Shown: positions 1 through 9,249, counted from the first letter of the stretch. The stretch is 64,000 bases of DNA from Pseudomonas sp. N3-W (GCF_024970185.1 NZ_CP103965.1:2352001-2416000); one strand, 5' to 3'. Notes: generated by a model not told the origin, from the letters alone. Made by a program: numbers and translations.

Positions 1-183
<183 letters not shown>

Positions 184-1578
184 ATGAACTATCTGCCGCT
201 GTTTCATAACCTGCGCGGCAGTCGTGTGTTGGTCGTCGGCGGCGGGGAGATTGCCTTGCGCAAGTCCCGCCTGCTGGCGGATGCCGGTGCGCTGCTGCGG
301 GTGGTTGCGCCTGAAATCGAACCGCAACTGCGCGAGCTGGTCACCGGCAGCGGTGGTGAATGCCTGTTGCGCGGCTATGTCGAAGCGGATCTGGACGGTT
401 GCGGGCTGATCATTGCCGCCACCGACGACGAACCGCTGAACGCGCAAGTTTCCGCCGACGCTCATCGGCGTTGCGTGCCGGTCAACGTGGTGGATGCGCC
501 TGCGTTGTGCAGCGTGATCTTCCCGGCGATCGTCGATCGTTCTCCCTTGATTATTGCAGTGTCCAGCGGCGGCGATGCGCCGGTGCTGGCGCGCTTGATC
601 CGCGCCAAGCTGGAAACCTGGATTCCCTCCACTTACGGGCAACTGGCTGGTCTGGCGGCGCGTTTTCGCAGTCAGGTCAAAAGTCTGTTCCCGGACGTGC
701 AGCAGCGTCGGGCGTTCTGGGAAGAGGTGTTCCAGGGCCCGATTGCCGACCGGCAACTGGCCGGGCAGGGCGCCGAAGCCGAGCGTCTGCTCCAGGCGAA
801 AATCGACGGTGAAGCGCCGGTTGCAACGGGCGAGGTTTATCTGGTGGGTGCAGGGCCGGGTGATCCCGACTTGCTGACCTTCCGCGCCTTGCGCCTGATG
901 CAGCAAGCCGACGTCGTGCTGTATGACCGCTTGGTGGCGCCGGCGATTCTGGAACTGTGCCGTCGCGATGCCGAGCGCATCTATGTCGGCAAGCGCCGCG
1001 CCGATCACGCTGTGCCGCAAGATCAGATCAACCAGCAACTGGTCGATCTGGCCAAGGCCGGCAAGCGAGTGGTGCGTCTGAAGGGCGGCGATCCGTTTAT
1101 CTTCGGTCGTGGCGGGGAAGAGATCGAGGAACTGGCGGCCCATGGCATACCGTTCCAGGTGGTGCCGGGTATCACAGCGGCCAGCGGTTGCGCGGCGTAC
1201 GCGGGGATACCGCTGACGCACCGCGATTATGCGCAGTCGGTGCGGTTCGTCACCGGGCATCTCAAGGACGGCTCCACTGATTTGCCTTGGTCTGACCTTG
1301 TTGCACCGGCACAGACGCTGGTCTTCTACATGGGCCTGGTGGGTTTGCCGATCATCTGCGAACAACTGATCAAGCACGGCCGTGGCGCCGACACCCCGGC
1401 AGCGTTGATTCAGCAGGGCACTACGGTCAATCAGCGGGTGTTTACCGGCACCTTGGCCGATCTTCCACGGCTGGTGGCGGAGCATGAAGTGCATGCGCCG
1501 ACCCTGGTCATCGTCGGGGAAGTGGTGCAACTGCGCGAGAAGCTGGCGTGGTTTGAAGGGGCTCAGGCGCAGGTCTAG
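184..1578 (+). CDS. cysG: siroheme synthase (trifunctional CysG)
   Basis: A 464-residue protein of the usual CysG length. The N-terminal half is the NAD-dependent precorrin-2 dehydrogenase/ferrochelatase (nucleotide loop GGGE at residues 19-22; Asp104 in NVVDAP and Ser128 in SSGGD correspond to the catalytic Asp and phosphorylated Ser of the Salmonella enzyme). The C-terminal half, from about residue 217 ([14 protein letters not shown]), is the SAM-dependent uroporphyrinogen-III C-methyltransferase. Together they convert uroporphyrinogen III to siroheme, the cofactor of sulfite and nitrite reductases. The start ATG directly abuts the serS stop, implying translational coupling. It is followed by a REP pair. 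Confidence 0.96.
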   Translation: MNYLPLFHNLRGSRVLVVGGGEIALRKSRLLADAGALLRVVAPEIEPQLRELVTGSGGECLLRGYVEADLDGCGLIIAATDDEPLNAQVSADAHRRCVPVNVVDAPALCSVIFPAIVDRSPLIIAVSSGGDAPVLARLIRAKLETWIPSTYGQLAGLAARFRSQVKSLFPDVQQRRAFWEEVFQGPIADRQLAGQGAEAERLLQAKIDGEAPVATGEVYLVGAGPGDPDLLTFRALRLMQQADVVLYDRLVAPAILELCRRDAERIYVGKRRADHAVPQDQINQQLVDLAKAGKRVVRLKGGDPFIFGRGGEEIEELAAHGIPFQVVPGITAASGCAAYAGIPLTHRDYAQSVRFVTGHLKDGSTDLPWSDLVAPAQTLVFYMGLVGLPIICEQLIKHGRGADTPAALIQQGTTVNQRVFTGTLADLPRLVAEHEVHAPTLVIVGEVVQLREKLAWFEGAQAQV

Positions 1579-1590
1579 AGACCGCGTCGT

Positions 1591-1673
1591 CGCCTTCGCG
1601 AGCAGGCTCGCTCCCACAGGGGATTTGTGAACCGCACAAATCAAATGTGGGAGCGAGCCTGCTCGCGAAGGGG
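1591..1673. repeat. REP pair forming a 26-bp inverted repeat
   Basis: Two head-to-head REP copies; the left arm (from 1593) and the right arm (from 1646) are perfect reverse complements over about 26 bp, separated by about 27 bp. It lies between convergent cysG and the GST gene, the usual place for such palindromes, and could fold into a transcript-end hairpin. Confidence 0.9.
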
Positions 1674-1694
1674 CCCTCAAGACTTACATAAACC

Positions 1695-2696
1695 TCAGGC
1701 CCTGCGCCAAACCCCTTTCCCGCTCAGCCGCTCCCGATCATGCTGTGCCGTAAAATCCTGCGCCGGCCCTTTCGGTACAATCCCGGTCGGGTTGATGGTC
1801 TTGTGACTGCCGTAATAGTGATTCTTGATGTGCTGAAAATTAACCGTCTCGGCAATCCCCGCCCACTGGTAAATCTCGCGCAACCAGTTCGACAGGTTCG
1901 GATAATCGGCAATCCGCCGCAAATTGCATTTGAAGTGCCCGTGGTACACCGCATCAAAACGAATCATCGTGGTGAACAGCCGGATATCGGCCTCGGTCAG
2001 GTATTCGCCGGCCAGGTAACGCTTCTTGCCGAGCAGTGCTTCCAGCCGGTCCAGCTCGGTAAACAACTGATCAAACGCTTCTTCATACGCTTGCTGCGAC
2101 GTGGCAAAGCCTGCGCGGTAAACGCCATTGTTCACGGCCGGGTAGATCCGCTCGTTCAGCGCATCGATTTCACCGCGCAACGGCTCCGGGTAAAAGTCCA
2201 GATCATTGCCGGTCAACTCATCGAACGCACTGTTGAACATGCGGATGATCTCCGCCGATTCATTGTTGACGATGCGATTCTGCTGTTTATCCCACAGCAC
2301 CGGCACGGTGACGCGGCCCGTGTAGTTGGCGGTGTCGGCGGTGTAGCGCTGGTGCATGAAATCGAAGTGGTCGAGCTTGTCGCCGGTCGAGCCGTGGCTC
2401 TGGTCGAAGGTCCAGCCGTTTTCCAGCATCAGCCAACCGACGACCGAAACGTCGATCAGGCTTTCAAGGCCTTTGAGTTTGCGCAGGATCAGCGTGCGGT
2501 GTGCCCATGGGCAGGCGAGGGCGACGTAGAGGTGATAGCGCCCGGCTTCGGCTGCAAAGCCACCGACACCGGTCGGGCCGGGTTGGCCGTCAACAGTCAG
2601 CCAGTTGCGCCGTTGCGCCTGTTCGCGCTCGAATTCGCCACCCTTGCCGCTCTCATACCACTGGTCATGCCAGTGTCCTTGCACTAACAAACCCAT
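1695..2696 (-). CDS. yqjG: glutathionyl-hydroquinone reductase (Xi-class GST)
   Basis: 333 residues, the length of the YqjG/Xi-class family. The catalytic motif CPWAHRT sits near residue 65, and the C-terminal all-helical GST domain (LTEADIRLFTTMIRFD, PNLSNWLREIYQ) is intact. These enzymes use glutathione to reduce glutathionyl-hydroquinones and sit in the cytoplasm. I chose the ATG at 2696 rather than the TTG at 2702 because a GAGGAG ribosome-binding site lies 8 bases upstream. The gene is monocistronic; its upstream gap carries only its promoter region. Confidence 0.9.
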   Translation of the reverse strand: MGLLVQGHWHDQWYESGKGGEFEREQAQRRNWLTVDGQPGPTGVGGFAAEAGRYHLYVALACPWAHRTLILRKLKGLESLIDVSVVGWLMLENGWTFDQSHGSTGDKLDHFDFMHQRYTADTANYTGRVTVPVLWDKQQNRIVNNESAEIIRMFNSAFDELTGNDLDFYPEPLRGEIDALNERIYPAVNNGVYRAGFATSQQAYEEAFDQLFTELDRLEALLGKKRYLAGEYLTEADIRLFTTMIRFDAVYHGHFKCNLRRIADYPNLSNWLREIYQWAGIAETVNFQHIKNHYYGSHKTINPTGIVPKGPAQDFTAQHDRERLSGKGVWRRA

Positions 2697-2786
2697 GTTC
2701 AAGACTCCTCAACCAATAAGCGTTGGAGAGGAGTCTATTCGGATAGGTTCGAACAAATAGCGCAAAGGATTGGGGCTAATGATCGG

Positions 2787-3788
2787 TTAAATCGATCTGT
2801 CCCGAGCGTCCCAATACTGGTGGGCGGTTTCGAAGGCTTGTTCGCGGTTCTGACCGAGGCCACGCAAGGCCAGGGCCATGGTCGAGATCAGCGCCATTTG
2901 CGGATAACTGTCGACCACGTCGCCGCGCCAGACGGCTTTCAGATGCTCAGGATCCAGCGACGCCGGTTTGACGTGGCGCTGGGCCGACAACTGCGGCCAT
3001 TCCTCGTCCCAGCGCTCGCCGCCGGTGGTGCCGTACAGGTGACTGTCGGCGTCCGGATTGATCTCGATTTCGCCGCCGTCGCCCTTGACCACAATCGCGG
3101 TGTCGCCGAGCAAACCGCTGGCATCGCGATGTACCGCCTGATAGCCAGGATGGAAAATACTTTGCAGGCCGCAGCGAGCGCCCAGTGGATTGAGAATCCG
3201 CGTCAGCGAATGAATCGGCGAGCGCAGGCCCAAGGTGTTGCGCAGGTCGATCATGCGTTGCAGCTGCGGCGCCCAATCCACCAGCGGCATAAATGCCAGG
3301 CCGCCGTTATCCAGCGCCGCGCCGACTTGCTGCCAGTTGCGGCACAGCGGGATTTTCAACGCTTCCAGTAACTGCTCGCTGTACAGCCGCCCGGCCGTAT
3401 GCGCGCCGGCGCCGTGCATGAAAATGCGCACGCCGTTTTGCGCCAGGCACTTGGCGGCCAGCAGATACCACGGCAGATGGCGTTTTTTGCCGGCGTAGGT
3501 GGGCCAGTCCAGGTCGATCTTCAGCGCGGGCGCTTTCAGGCGCTCGCGCAGCGCTTCGGTGAATCCGGCCATTTCCTCGGCGCTTTCTTCCTTGTGCCGC
3601 AGCAGCATCAGGAACGCGCCGAGCTGGGTGTCCTCAACCTTGTTGTCGAGCACCATGCCCATCGCTTCACGGGCTTCCTCGCGCGTCAGGTCGCGGGCGC
3701 CGCGTTTGCCCTTGCCGAGGATCCGCACGAACTGGGCGAACGGATGTTCGGCAGGTGTTTCCAGGGTCAGGGCCGGGTAGTCGGTCAT
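2787..3788 (-). CDS. ybiB: YbiB/TrpD2-family glycosyltransferase-like protein
   Basis: 333 residues resembling anthranilate phosphoribosyltransferase (N-terminal helical domain with LTREEAREAMGMVLD, then an alpha/beta domain with a FMHGAGAHTAGR loop). Family knowledge: YbiB/TrpD2 proteins keep the TrpD fold but bind nucleic acid and are not thought to make tryptophan; a role in the DNA-damage response has been suggested for the E. coli protein. The start at 3788 overlaps the tusE stop as ATGA, so it is the last gene of the tusDCBE operon. The link with the sulfur relay is positional only. Confidence 0.8.
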   Translation of the reverse strand: MTDYPALTLETPAEHPFAQFVRILGKGKRGARDLTREEAREAMGMVLDNKVEDTQLGAFLMLLRHKEESAEEMAGFTEALRERLKAPALKIDLDWPTYAGKKRHLPWYLLAAKCLAQNGVRIFMHGAGAHTAGRLYSEQLLEALKIPLCRNWQQVGAALDNGGLAFMPLVDWAPQLQRMIDLRNTLGLRSPIHSLTRILNPLGARCGLQSIFHPGYQAVHRDASGLLGDTAIVVKGDGGEIEINPDADSHLYGTTGGERWDEEWPQLSAQRHVKPASLDPEHLKAVWRGDVVDSYPQMALISTMALALRGLGQNREQAFETAHQYWDARDRSI

Positions 3789-4120
3789 AAGCAATTCGTC
3801 GGTTTGGGCAGGCCCGCCAGCTTGGCGGCGAGTTTGGCAGGGGTGCCTTTGAACAGTCGGTTCAGGTGCAGGCTGTTGCCCTTGTCCGGGCCGAGCTTCA
3901 ATGCGGTGTACTTGATCAGCGGGCGAGTGGCCGGTGACAGCTGGTATTGGGCGTAGAAGCTGCGCAGCAGTTCGAGGATTTCCCAGTGCTCGGGGCTCAA
4001 CTCGATCGCTTCGGCGGCGGCCAATGCGGTGGCGACCTCGGCCGACCAGTCGCTCAGGTCAACCAGGAACCCGTCCTTGTCCAGTTCGATGGCGCGGGCG
4101 CCGACGGTCAGTGCGTTCAT
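3785..4120 (-). CDS. tusE: TusE/DsrC sulfur-carrier protein
   Basis: 111 residues, DsrC fold. The C-terminal arm ends in KPTNCL, keeping the penultimate Cys that accepts persulfide sulfur from TusBCD and passes it to MnmA for 2-thiolation of U34 in tRNA. The start at 4120 is preferred to 4126 because it overlaps the tusB stop as ATGA. It also overlaps the following ybiB start, so the whole operon is translationally coupled. Confidence 0.92.
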   Translation of the reverse strand: MNALTVGARAIELDKDGFLVDLSDWSAEVATALAAAEAIELSPEHWEILELLRSFYAQYQLSPATRPLIKYTALKLGPDKGNSLHLNRLFKGTPAKLAAKLAGLPKPTNCL

Positions 4121-4410
4121 AGCCAACTGTTGACCTTGTCGTGGTTGATCGAGAGTTCGACGAAGGCCGGATAGTCGATGGTTCTGGCCCAGTCCGGGAC
4201 AATGATCGCTCGGGCGCGGGCGTCTTCGTCCAGCACGAACAGGTTCAGGCGGCGAGCGTCCAGCGCATTGAACGGCGCGCTGCCTGGCTGCAACGCATAC
4301 ACCGCGTCGCCGCTGAGCAGCAGCGCATCGTCAGTGCCAATCAGGCGCAGGCAACTGGTCAGGCGATCGTCGCCGAACGGTGAATGAGACAACACATGCA
4401 AAGTCGACAT
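4117..4410 (-). CDS. tusB: sulfur-relay protein TusB (DsrH family)
   Basis: 97 residues with the DsrH-like pattern (DALLLSGDAVYAL, then FVLDEDARARAI). TusB forms the TusBCD heterohexamer that relays sulfur from TusA to TusE. The start ATG overlaps the tusC stop as TGATG and its own stop overlaps the tusE start. Length and gene order match other gammaproteobacteria. Confidence 0.9.
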   Translation of the reverse strand: MSTLHVLSHSPFGDDRLTSCLRLIGTDDALLLSGDAVYALQPGSAPFNALDARRLNLFVLDEDARARAIIVPDWARTIDYPAFVELSINHDKVNSWL

Positions 4411-4772
4411 CAGAGCGTGATCACCTGGTCGTAGCGGTCAATAAGGGCGGTGATTTCAGTGGCCGTCAGCGCCCGGGCTTCTTCGAGCGACAAACCGCTC
4501 GGGTCCAGGCCACGTTGGGCGGCGCTGTCAGCGCAGACAAACAGTTCTTCGACACCGAACATCGGCAGCGCTTGCAGGTTGGCGCTCAGGTCTTTCTGCT
4601 GCAAGGCCCTGGCATCCTGCTTCGCGGCCAACTGAAATACACCGTCATCGAGAAACAGCAGGCCAATCGGCAAATCGAAGGCGCCGCCGGCCAGCACGAT
4701 GTCCAGCGCTTCCCGGGCACCCGGCCCGGACCATGGGGATTGGCGAGTGATGATCAACAGGGACTTGGCCAT
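4410..4772 (-). CDS. tusC: sulfur-relay protein TusC (DsrF family)
   Basis: 120 residues beginning MAKSLLIITRQSPWSG, the N-terminal pattern of DsrF/TusC, with LDIVLAGGAFDLP and LFLDDGVFQL following. It is the structural partner of TusB and TusD in the tRNA 2-thiouridine relay. One base separates it from tusD upstream and its stop overlaps tusB. Confidence 0.92.
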   Translation of the reverse strand: MAKSLLIITRQSPWSGPGAREALDIVLAGGAFDLPIGLLFLDDGVFQLAAKQDARALQQKDLSANLQALPMFGVEELFVCADSAAQRGLDPSGLSLEEARALTATEITALIDRYDQVITL

Positions 4773-4773
4773 C

Positions 4774-5166
4774 TCAAGCGCCTCCGAAGCAGATCAGGCG
4801 GTCGGCGTCCTGCACCGCGTCATGCAACTGACCGAGACCGGATAATTCCCAAGGCGCGCTGACCGCAACGGCTTGGCGCTGATAGCGCCCGGCTTCTTCC
4901 TCGTTCAACACCCCGCGACGCAGGGCGGCGGCGATGCACACCACGCCGTCCAGCTGATGCTCGCTGACGAAGGCGCGCCATTGCTTGGGCAGGTCCAGCT
5001 CATCCTGCGGCGTAACCACGCTGTCGGATGCGTTGTAGACGCCGTCCTGATAGAAAAACAGCCGGACAATCTCATGCCCGCCCGCCAATGCCGCTTGGGC
5101 AAACAGCAAGGCACGGCGCGAGGAGGGCGCATGGGCGGCGGAAAACAGCGCGATGGCGAACTTCAT
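4774..5166 (-). CDS. tusD: sulfurtransferase TusD (DsrE family)
   Basis: 130 residues from the ATG at 5166 (MKFAIALFSA), which matches the family start better than an in-frame codon 30 bases upstream. The conserved sulfur-accepting Cys is present in VVCIAAALRRG, the segment that carries the active Cys in E. coli TusD. TusD takes sulfur from TusA and passes it through TusBC to TusE. It is first in the operon, so the promoter should lie in 5167-5250, next to a REP copy. Confidence 0.92.
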   Translation of the reverse strand: MKFAIALFSAAHAPSSRRALLFAQAALAGGHEIVRLFFYQDGVYNASDSVVTPQDELDLPKQWRAFVSEHQLDGVVCIAAALRRGVLNEEEAGRYQRQAVAVSAPWELSGLGQLHDAVQDADRLICFGGA

Positions 5167-5250
5167 GGTGCACTCGATCAGCAAAACTGCGGCCATGATA
5201 AAGCTTTATCGGCGGGCGGCGAAGGGCGTTTGACGGGAACCGCGTCGCGG

Positions 5251-5280
5251 CCTTCGCGAGCAAGCTCGCTCCCACAGGGG
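5251..5280. repeat. single REP copy
   Basis: One fluorescens-type REP (arms GCGAGC/GCTCGC with the CTCCCACAGG tail) between tusD and the DUF1275 gene, in the intergenic spacer. Confidence 0.85.
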
Positions 5281-5303
5281 GGCGTTGCATTGGGTCGAAT
5301 GTG

Positions 5304-6008
5304 TCAGCGCGGCATGTACCCCAACTGCCAGCGCCTGGGGATCAGCAATGACGCTAACCCCAGCGCGCCGGCCAGCAAACCACTGGCATACAAGGCGCTG
5401 AGCCCCAGATGGTGCTCCAGCACGGAGCCGATGACCGCGCCGGCAAACATCCCGGTCCACGGGATCAACTGCACGCGCCAGCCATTGCGCCGTTCACCGA
5501 GCATCCAGCGTCCCAGCCCACGCCCAAAACGCGACAGCGCGCCGGTGACGTAGGTCAGGCCGACCGGCAGGCCGTTCACTTCTTCCACCGCCGCATTGAG
5601 CATGCCCATGCCAATGATCGCCGCCAGCAGGGCCGGCAACTGTTGCTCATAAGGCCAGGCGGCGGCGCCGCACAGCAGGGTGGCGATGCACATCAGCAAG
5701 GGCAGCGCCCGGCGCCCGCCCATGCGGCTGACGACGATGCCCAAGGCATTGCCGACGATGAACGTGGCCACGAGGATCAACAGGCGCACGGTCAGGCCGA
5801 GATCACCGTCACTGATGGCGACGGCGAGACGCGTGGTGTTGCCGCTCATGAACGAGACAAAGTCGCCGCTCGCCATGAAGCCGATGGCGTCGGTCATGCC
5901 GGCCAGCACCGACAGGCTGGCCACCAGGCTCAGGCCGATGCGCCCGCGCCATTTCTGGACATGCAGATGGCCCGGCGTTGCCCGGGTGCTTGAAGGTGAA
6001 GGCAACAT
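5304..6008 (-). CDS. DUF1275 (YoaK-like) membrane protein
   Basis: 234 residues with about six hydrophobic segments. The family signature FMSGNTT follows the first segment (ASGDFVSFMSGNTTRLA), after a GMTDAIGF motif. DUF1275 proteins are inner-membrane proteins of unknown substrate. The gene stands alone, transcribed toward the REP at 5251. No function can be assigned beyond family membership. Confidence 0.85.
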   Translation of the reverse strand: MLPSPSSTRATPGHLHVQKWRGRIGLSLVASLSVLAGMTDAIGFMASGDFVSFMSGNTTRLAVAISDGDLGLTVRLLILVATFIVGNALGIVVSRMGGRRALPLLMCIATLLCGAAAWPYEQQLPALLAAIIGMGMLNAAVEEVNGLPVGLTYVTGALSRFGRGLGRWMLGERRNGWRVQLIPWTGMFAGAVIGSVLEHHLGLSALYASGLLAGALGLASLLIPRRWQLGYMPR

Positions 6009-6036
6009 CAGCGGCGGCTTCCTTGGGCGATGACGA

Positions 6037-6366
6037 TTACTGGCTCAACCCATATAACTCGCAATACTCCAGCCAGTCCATGCCGGCCATTTGCGCCACT
6101 TCCCTGTGCACTTCCAGACGCTGGTTCTGATAGTCCTCAGCCGTGGCGGCGGTCAGTTGCAGCGTCAGCTCCCAGGCAAACAACCCCAGGCGTTCGGCCT
6201 CGGCTTCGAAGGCTTCGTGCAAGCGCTCTTCGCGAAACTGGGCGGGCGTCTCGCCCTTGGCCTGGGCCAGCAGCGGGTTGAGGTTGTCGAGTTCATGGCG
6301 CAATTCGGGCCGCTGATCGAGAAACAGCTTCAACGCCTGTTCGTGTTGCTGGTCGTTTGTTGCCAT
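6037..6366 (-). CDS. small acidic helical protein, probably DUF6388
   Basis: 109 residues, rich in Glu and Leu, predicted almost entirely alpha-helical, no signal peptide or membrane segment. It looks like the DUF6388 family found in pseudomonads (ending GMDWLEYCELYGLS); this is from memory. A good purine-rich site precedes the ATG at 6366. The gene ends 28 bases before the DUF1275 start and may be expressed with it or with the small regulator upstream. Confidence 0.7.
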   Translation of the reverse strand: MATNDQQHEQALKLFLDQRPELRHELDNLNPLLAQAKGETPAQFREERLHEAFEAEAERLGLFAWELTLQLTAATAEDYQNQRLEVHREVAQMAGMDWLEYCELYGLSQ

Positions 6367-6387
6367 GGTCGCTCCTTGAAGATCAGG

Positions 6388-6636
6388 TTACGAAGATTGC
6401 TTCTTGCTGGCCTTGGCCGCAGCCGCCAGGCATTCGAGGGCGAACTGTTCGGGGTAGGTCATCTGGATCGGGGTGGTTTCGCCTTTGACGGTTCTTTCGC
6501 CTTCGAGGATGTAGCGAATCCGCTTATCGGTGACGCCAATTCGCTTGGCAATCCAGGACGGCGTCTGACCAATCTGGCTGATCAACTTGTCGGCGTATTC
6601 GGCGGTCGGTTTGTAAAATTCGGCGTTGGGGGTCAT
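6388..6636 (-). CDS. small HTH-like regulator
   Basis: 82 residues from the ATG at 6636. The centre reads like a helix-turn-helix (ISQIGQTPSWIAKRIGVTDKR followed by IRYILEGER), the arrangement of phage-repressor-type DNA-binding domains, with a short Lys-rich C-terminus. The open frame extends further upstream but the extension lacks homology-like features. Targets are unknown; the protein is 21 bases upstream of the DUF6388-like gene on the same strand. Confidence 0.65.
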   Translation of the reverse strand: MTPNAEFYKPTAEYADKLISQIGQTPSWIAKRIGVTDKRIRYILEGERTVKGETTPIQMTYPEQFALECLAAAAKASKKQSS

Positions 6637-6784
6637 GGGCGTTCCAGAAATAGGGGCGATGCGACGTTTATGGCGCGACAGGGTGCGCGAATCGTTGCCC
6701 GGTGTCGCGCTATAAATGAAGTAAAGCAGAACGATTGGCGGCGCCACGGTGATACAGTCCGCTTTTTCCTGATGAGCGAACGCA

Positions 6785-7135
6785 ATGCGAATTCTGATGG
6801 TGACGCTGGCCGCGACCTTGCTGGCCGGCTGTGCAGGTTCGGCGATGAACGACGCCCGCACCCAAACCCCGTACAAGACCCTGACCTCGGACAAACCGGA
6901 AAAAGTCGTTGCCCAGTGCGTGCAATTCGCCTGGCAGGATGAAGCGGTGTTTGGCGTGGACGCCGGGGCTTATCTGCAACCGGGCAAGAAGGGCGGTTCG
7001 ACGGTTTACACGCGTTCGGCGGAATCGTTTGTGGACGTGACCAGCAATGCTGGCGGTACAGCACTGAGCTACTACGCCAAGCACGATGACTTCGTGGCCA
7101 AGCGCCGGTTGGCGGCGTTGGCAACCTGTCTCTAA
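6785..7135 (+). CDS. small lipoprotein
   Basis: 116 residues with a clear lipoprotein signal: MRILMVTLAATLLAGCAGS, lipobox LAGC, Cys16 as lipidated residue. The mature part (about 100 residues) contains two further Cys (CVQFAW and the terminal TCL), possibly forming a disulfide. No residue after the lipid Cys is Asp, so outer-membrane sorting is expected. Function unknown. It is divergent from the HTH gene upstream and followed by a perfect hairpin. Confidence 0.8.
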   Translation: MRILMVTLAATLLAGCAGSAMNDARTQTPYKTLTSDKPEKVVAQCVQFAWQDEAVFGVDAGAYLQPGKKGGSTVYTRSAESFVDVTSNAGGTALSYYAKHDDFVAKRRLAALATCL

Positions 7136-7154
7136 GGCAATGACAAATTCCCCT

Positions 7155-7246
7155 TGTGGGAGCGGGCTGGCTCCCACCGTTGTCAGGCGAACACAATGTT
7201 CGCCTGACAACGAAACCCCGTGGGAGCGAGCCTGCTCGCGAAGGCA
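7155..7246. repeat. REP copies flanking the hairpin
   Basis: A shortened REP (GTGGGAGCGGGCTGGCTCCCAC, from 7157) and a full REP (from 7220) in direct orientation around the 7179-7211 hairpin. Confidence 0.75.
7179..7211 (+). terminator. perfect 15-bp hairpin after the lipoprotein gene
   Basis: Arms 7179-7193 and 7197-7211 are exact reverse complements separated by three bases (CAA). It lies 44 bases after the lipoprotein stop. No T-run follows, so intrinsic termination is not certain; it could equally protect the mRNA 3' end. It is flanked on both sides by REP-like sequences. Confidence 0.5.
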
Positions 7247-7336
7247 ATCTGTCAGTCGACATTGAGGTTGAACGTACAATCCCTTTCGTCGGAACGTCGC
7301 CCGGAGCAAGCCCGCGCCCACAAGGGGGATTTGTGT

Positions 7337-7768
7337 TTAAAGGGTTTGGATCAGGCGTTTCTGGAAGAAATAACGTTTATGCCCGGGGGGATAATCGGCG
7401 ATTTGCCCGAACTCGCTGAACCCCAGCTTCTTGTAGAACGCCGGTGCCTGAAAGCTGAAGGTGTCGAGCCAGATGCCCACACATTCCTTCTCGTTGGCCA
7501 GTTCTTCGGCCATGTTCATCAGTGTCGAGCCTAGCCCCAGGCCACGGCCCTGTTCCGGCACCGACAGTAACTCGATGAACAACCAACGGTAAAACACCCG
7601 CCCATACAACCCGCCGAGGATCGCACCCGCCTCGTCGCGCACCAGCAGCGCCACTTTCTCGGCCTCTGAATCGCCGGCCTGGGCCGCGTTGTAGGCAATC
7701 AACGGCGTCAGAATGGCCAGGCGTTCTTCATCCGTGGGGGTTGGTGAGCGCTCGATACGCAGTGTCAT
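7337..7768 (-). CDS. GNAT-family N-acetyltransferase
   Basis: 143 residues from the ATG at 7768, chosen because AAGGA lies 8 bases upstream. The acetyl-CoA loop is visible (VPEQGRGLGLGSTLM), followed by the C-terminal beta-bulge region YKKLGFSEFGQI. Acceptor substrate unknown. The gene is monocistronic, convergent with the lipoprotein gene. Confidence 0.85.
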   Translation of the reverse strand: MTLRIERSPTPTDEERLAILTPLIAYNAAQAGDSEAEKVALLVRDEAGAILGGLYGRVFYRWLFIELLSVPEQGRGLGLGSTLMNMAEELANEKECVGIWLDTFSFQAPAFYKKLGFSEFGQIADYPPGHKRYFFQKRLIQTL

Positions 7769-7913
7769 TAGCGACATCCTTATGGCTTCGAACCCCCGAG
7801 ATTATCCCGCTCCTTGCCATTGTTCCAGCCGCAAACAACGTTGGAACCGTCGTTGATAGCCGGAGGTCTAGCCCATAGAGCGTCTTTTCAGAACGCAGCC
7901 ATGAGGACCGTCC

Positions 7914-8351
7914 ATGAACATTTTCGAAGCCCTGCGCGAAAGCCACGAACGTCAGCGCGGTTATGCCGATGCGTTGATCCGTACCAGCGGCGACACGCCG
8001 GAGCGGGTCGAGGCCTATCAGCGGCTCAAATCCGAACTCCAGGCCCATGAAACCGCCGAGGAGCGGCATTTCTACATTCCGCTGATGGAATTCGACAACG
8101 GCGTCGACCTGAGTCGCCATGCCATCTCTGAACACCATGAAATGGACGAGATGATGGAGGAACTGGACGAGACCGACATGTCCAGCCCGACTTGGCTGGT
8201 GACGGCGAAAAAGCTGGCGGAAAAGGTCCATCACCATCTCAAGGAAGAAGAGCAGAAGTTCTTCCAGATGGCCGGCAAATTGCTCGACGAAAAACAGAAG
8301 GAACAGCTCGCTGGCCAGTACGAGAAGGAATACAAGGCACAACTTTCCTGA
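7914..8351 (+). CDS. hemerythrin-like domain protein
   Basis: 145 residues, all-helical. Iron-ligand pattern of hemerythrins is present: ESHERQR, then HETAEERHFY, SEHHEMDEMM and VHHHLKEEEQKFF. Bacterial single-domain hemerythrins bind O2 or NO, or act in iron and redox stress handling, in the cytoplasm. The very charged, Glu-rich sequence is typical. No partner gene is adjacent. Confidence 0.85.
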   Translation: MNIFEALRESHERQRGYADALIRTSGDTPERVEAYQRLKSELQAHETAEERHFYIPLMEFDNGVDLSRHAISEHHEMDEMMEELDETDMSSPTWLVTAKKLAEKVHHHLKEEEQKFFQMAGKLLDEKQKEQLAGQYEKEYKAQLS

Positions 8352-8574
8352 GGTCGGCAATGCCGTCGATTGTTACCTTGGCGTGTAGGACTTTTACTAC
8401 AGACAAGGTAGGAATCGGCTCAAACAACTGTTTATCCATCCAGTGTTTATTGGCGAAACGTAACGCAGCCGCGTTGACGAGGGAAAATAGTGCCGTGGAC
8501 AAAAAAACCAGCTCCGTTAGGTTGGAGGCCTCTCCTCAAGGCAGGAGAGTTCTTAAATCAATGGAGTGAAGAAA

Positions 8575-9210
8575 ATGAACAAACCAGAAACTCAGGCACA
8601 ACTTCGACACGGTCGTGTCACGTCCCCTTCCAGCCGTGGCGCAGTCGCCGTGGATCTTGGCCTGCTGGCTACCTGGCAGGTCAATGAAATGGAAGGCGGC
8701 AAGAACTTCCCGGCACTGATTGCCGGTCCGTTCCCGGCTCCGTATCAAACCGACAGTGACAGTGTCACGCCACCGGCCGACGGCTTCATCCTCAGCGGCG
8801 GCAAGACCGATGCGCGTGACTGCATCAACTTCACCAACGAGGAAATGGCCAAGAAACTCAACCGTGCCTTCACCTGGCCGCTGCTTAACGTCGACCCTGG
8901 CCAGACCTTCAAGGTCACCTGGGAATACACCGCGCCGCACACCACCCGAGGCTACCGCTGGTTGATCACCAAGGACGGCTGGGACCCGAAACAGCGCATC
9001 ACCCGCGCACAACTGGAAGCCAAACCGTTTGCCGAGGACTTCTACACCCAGGTGCCGTACTACAGCCATGCAGGCGAGCTGAAGGCCAAGGTCAATCACG
9101 AAGTGAAACTGCCGGCCAATAAAAAGGGCCAGCACGTGATCGTACTGATGTGGATCGTCGCCAACACCGGCAACGCCTTCTATCAAGCCTTCGACGTGGA
9201 CTTCAAATAA
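8575..9210 (+). CDS. AA10 lytic polysaccharide monooxygenase, chitin-type, no signal peptide
   Basis: 211 residues. AA10 features are clear: HGRV near the N-terminus, the second copper His in APHTTRG (His122), ITKDGWDP, and the axial Phe in NAFYQAFDV. LPMOs oxidatively cut crystalline chitin with a copper held by two His, one of which must be the mature N-terminus. Here the first His is residue 12 and is preceded by a polar stretch (MNKPETQAQLR), not a Sec signal. I chose ATG 8575 because GGAG lies 8 bases upstream; the GTG at 8566 overlaps that site. The chitinase follows 39 bases downstream. Confidence 0.88.
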   Translation: MNKPETQAQLRHGRVTSPSSRGAVAVDLGLLATWQVNEMEGGKNFPALIAGPFPAPYQTDSDSVTPPADGFILSGGKTDARDCINFTNEEMAKKLNRAFTWPLLNVDPGQTFKVTWEYTAPHTTRGYRWLITKDGWDPKQRITRAQLEAKPFAEDFYTQVPYYSHAGELKAKVNHEVKLPANKKGQHVIVLMWIVANTGNAFYQAFDVDFK

Positions 9211-9249
9211 GCCTGCGCCGTTAACCCACACGTTCTGAAGGATTAGAAC

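Noticed and set aside
8566..8574. GTG start giving the LPMO three extra residues
   Set aside because: The GTG overlaps the GGAG ribosome-binding site that fits ATG 8575, so it cannot use that site.
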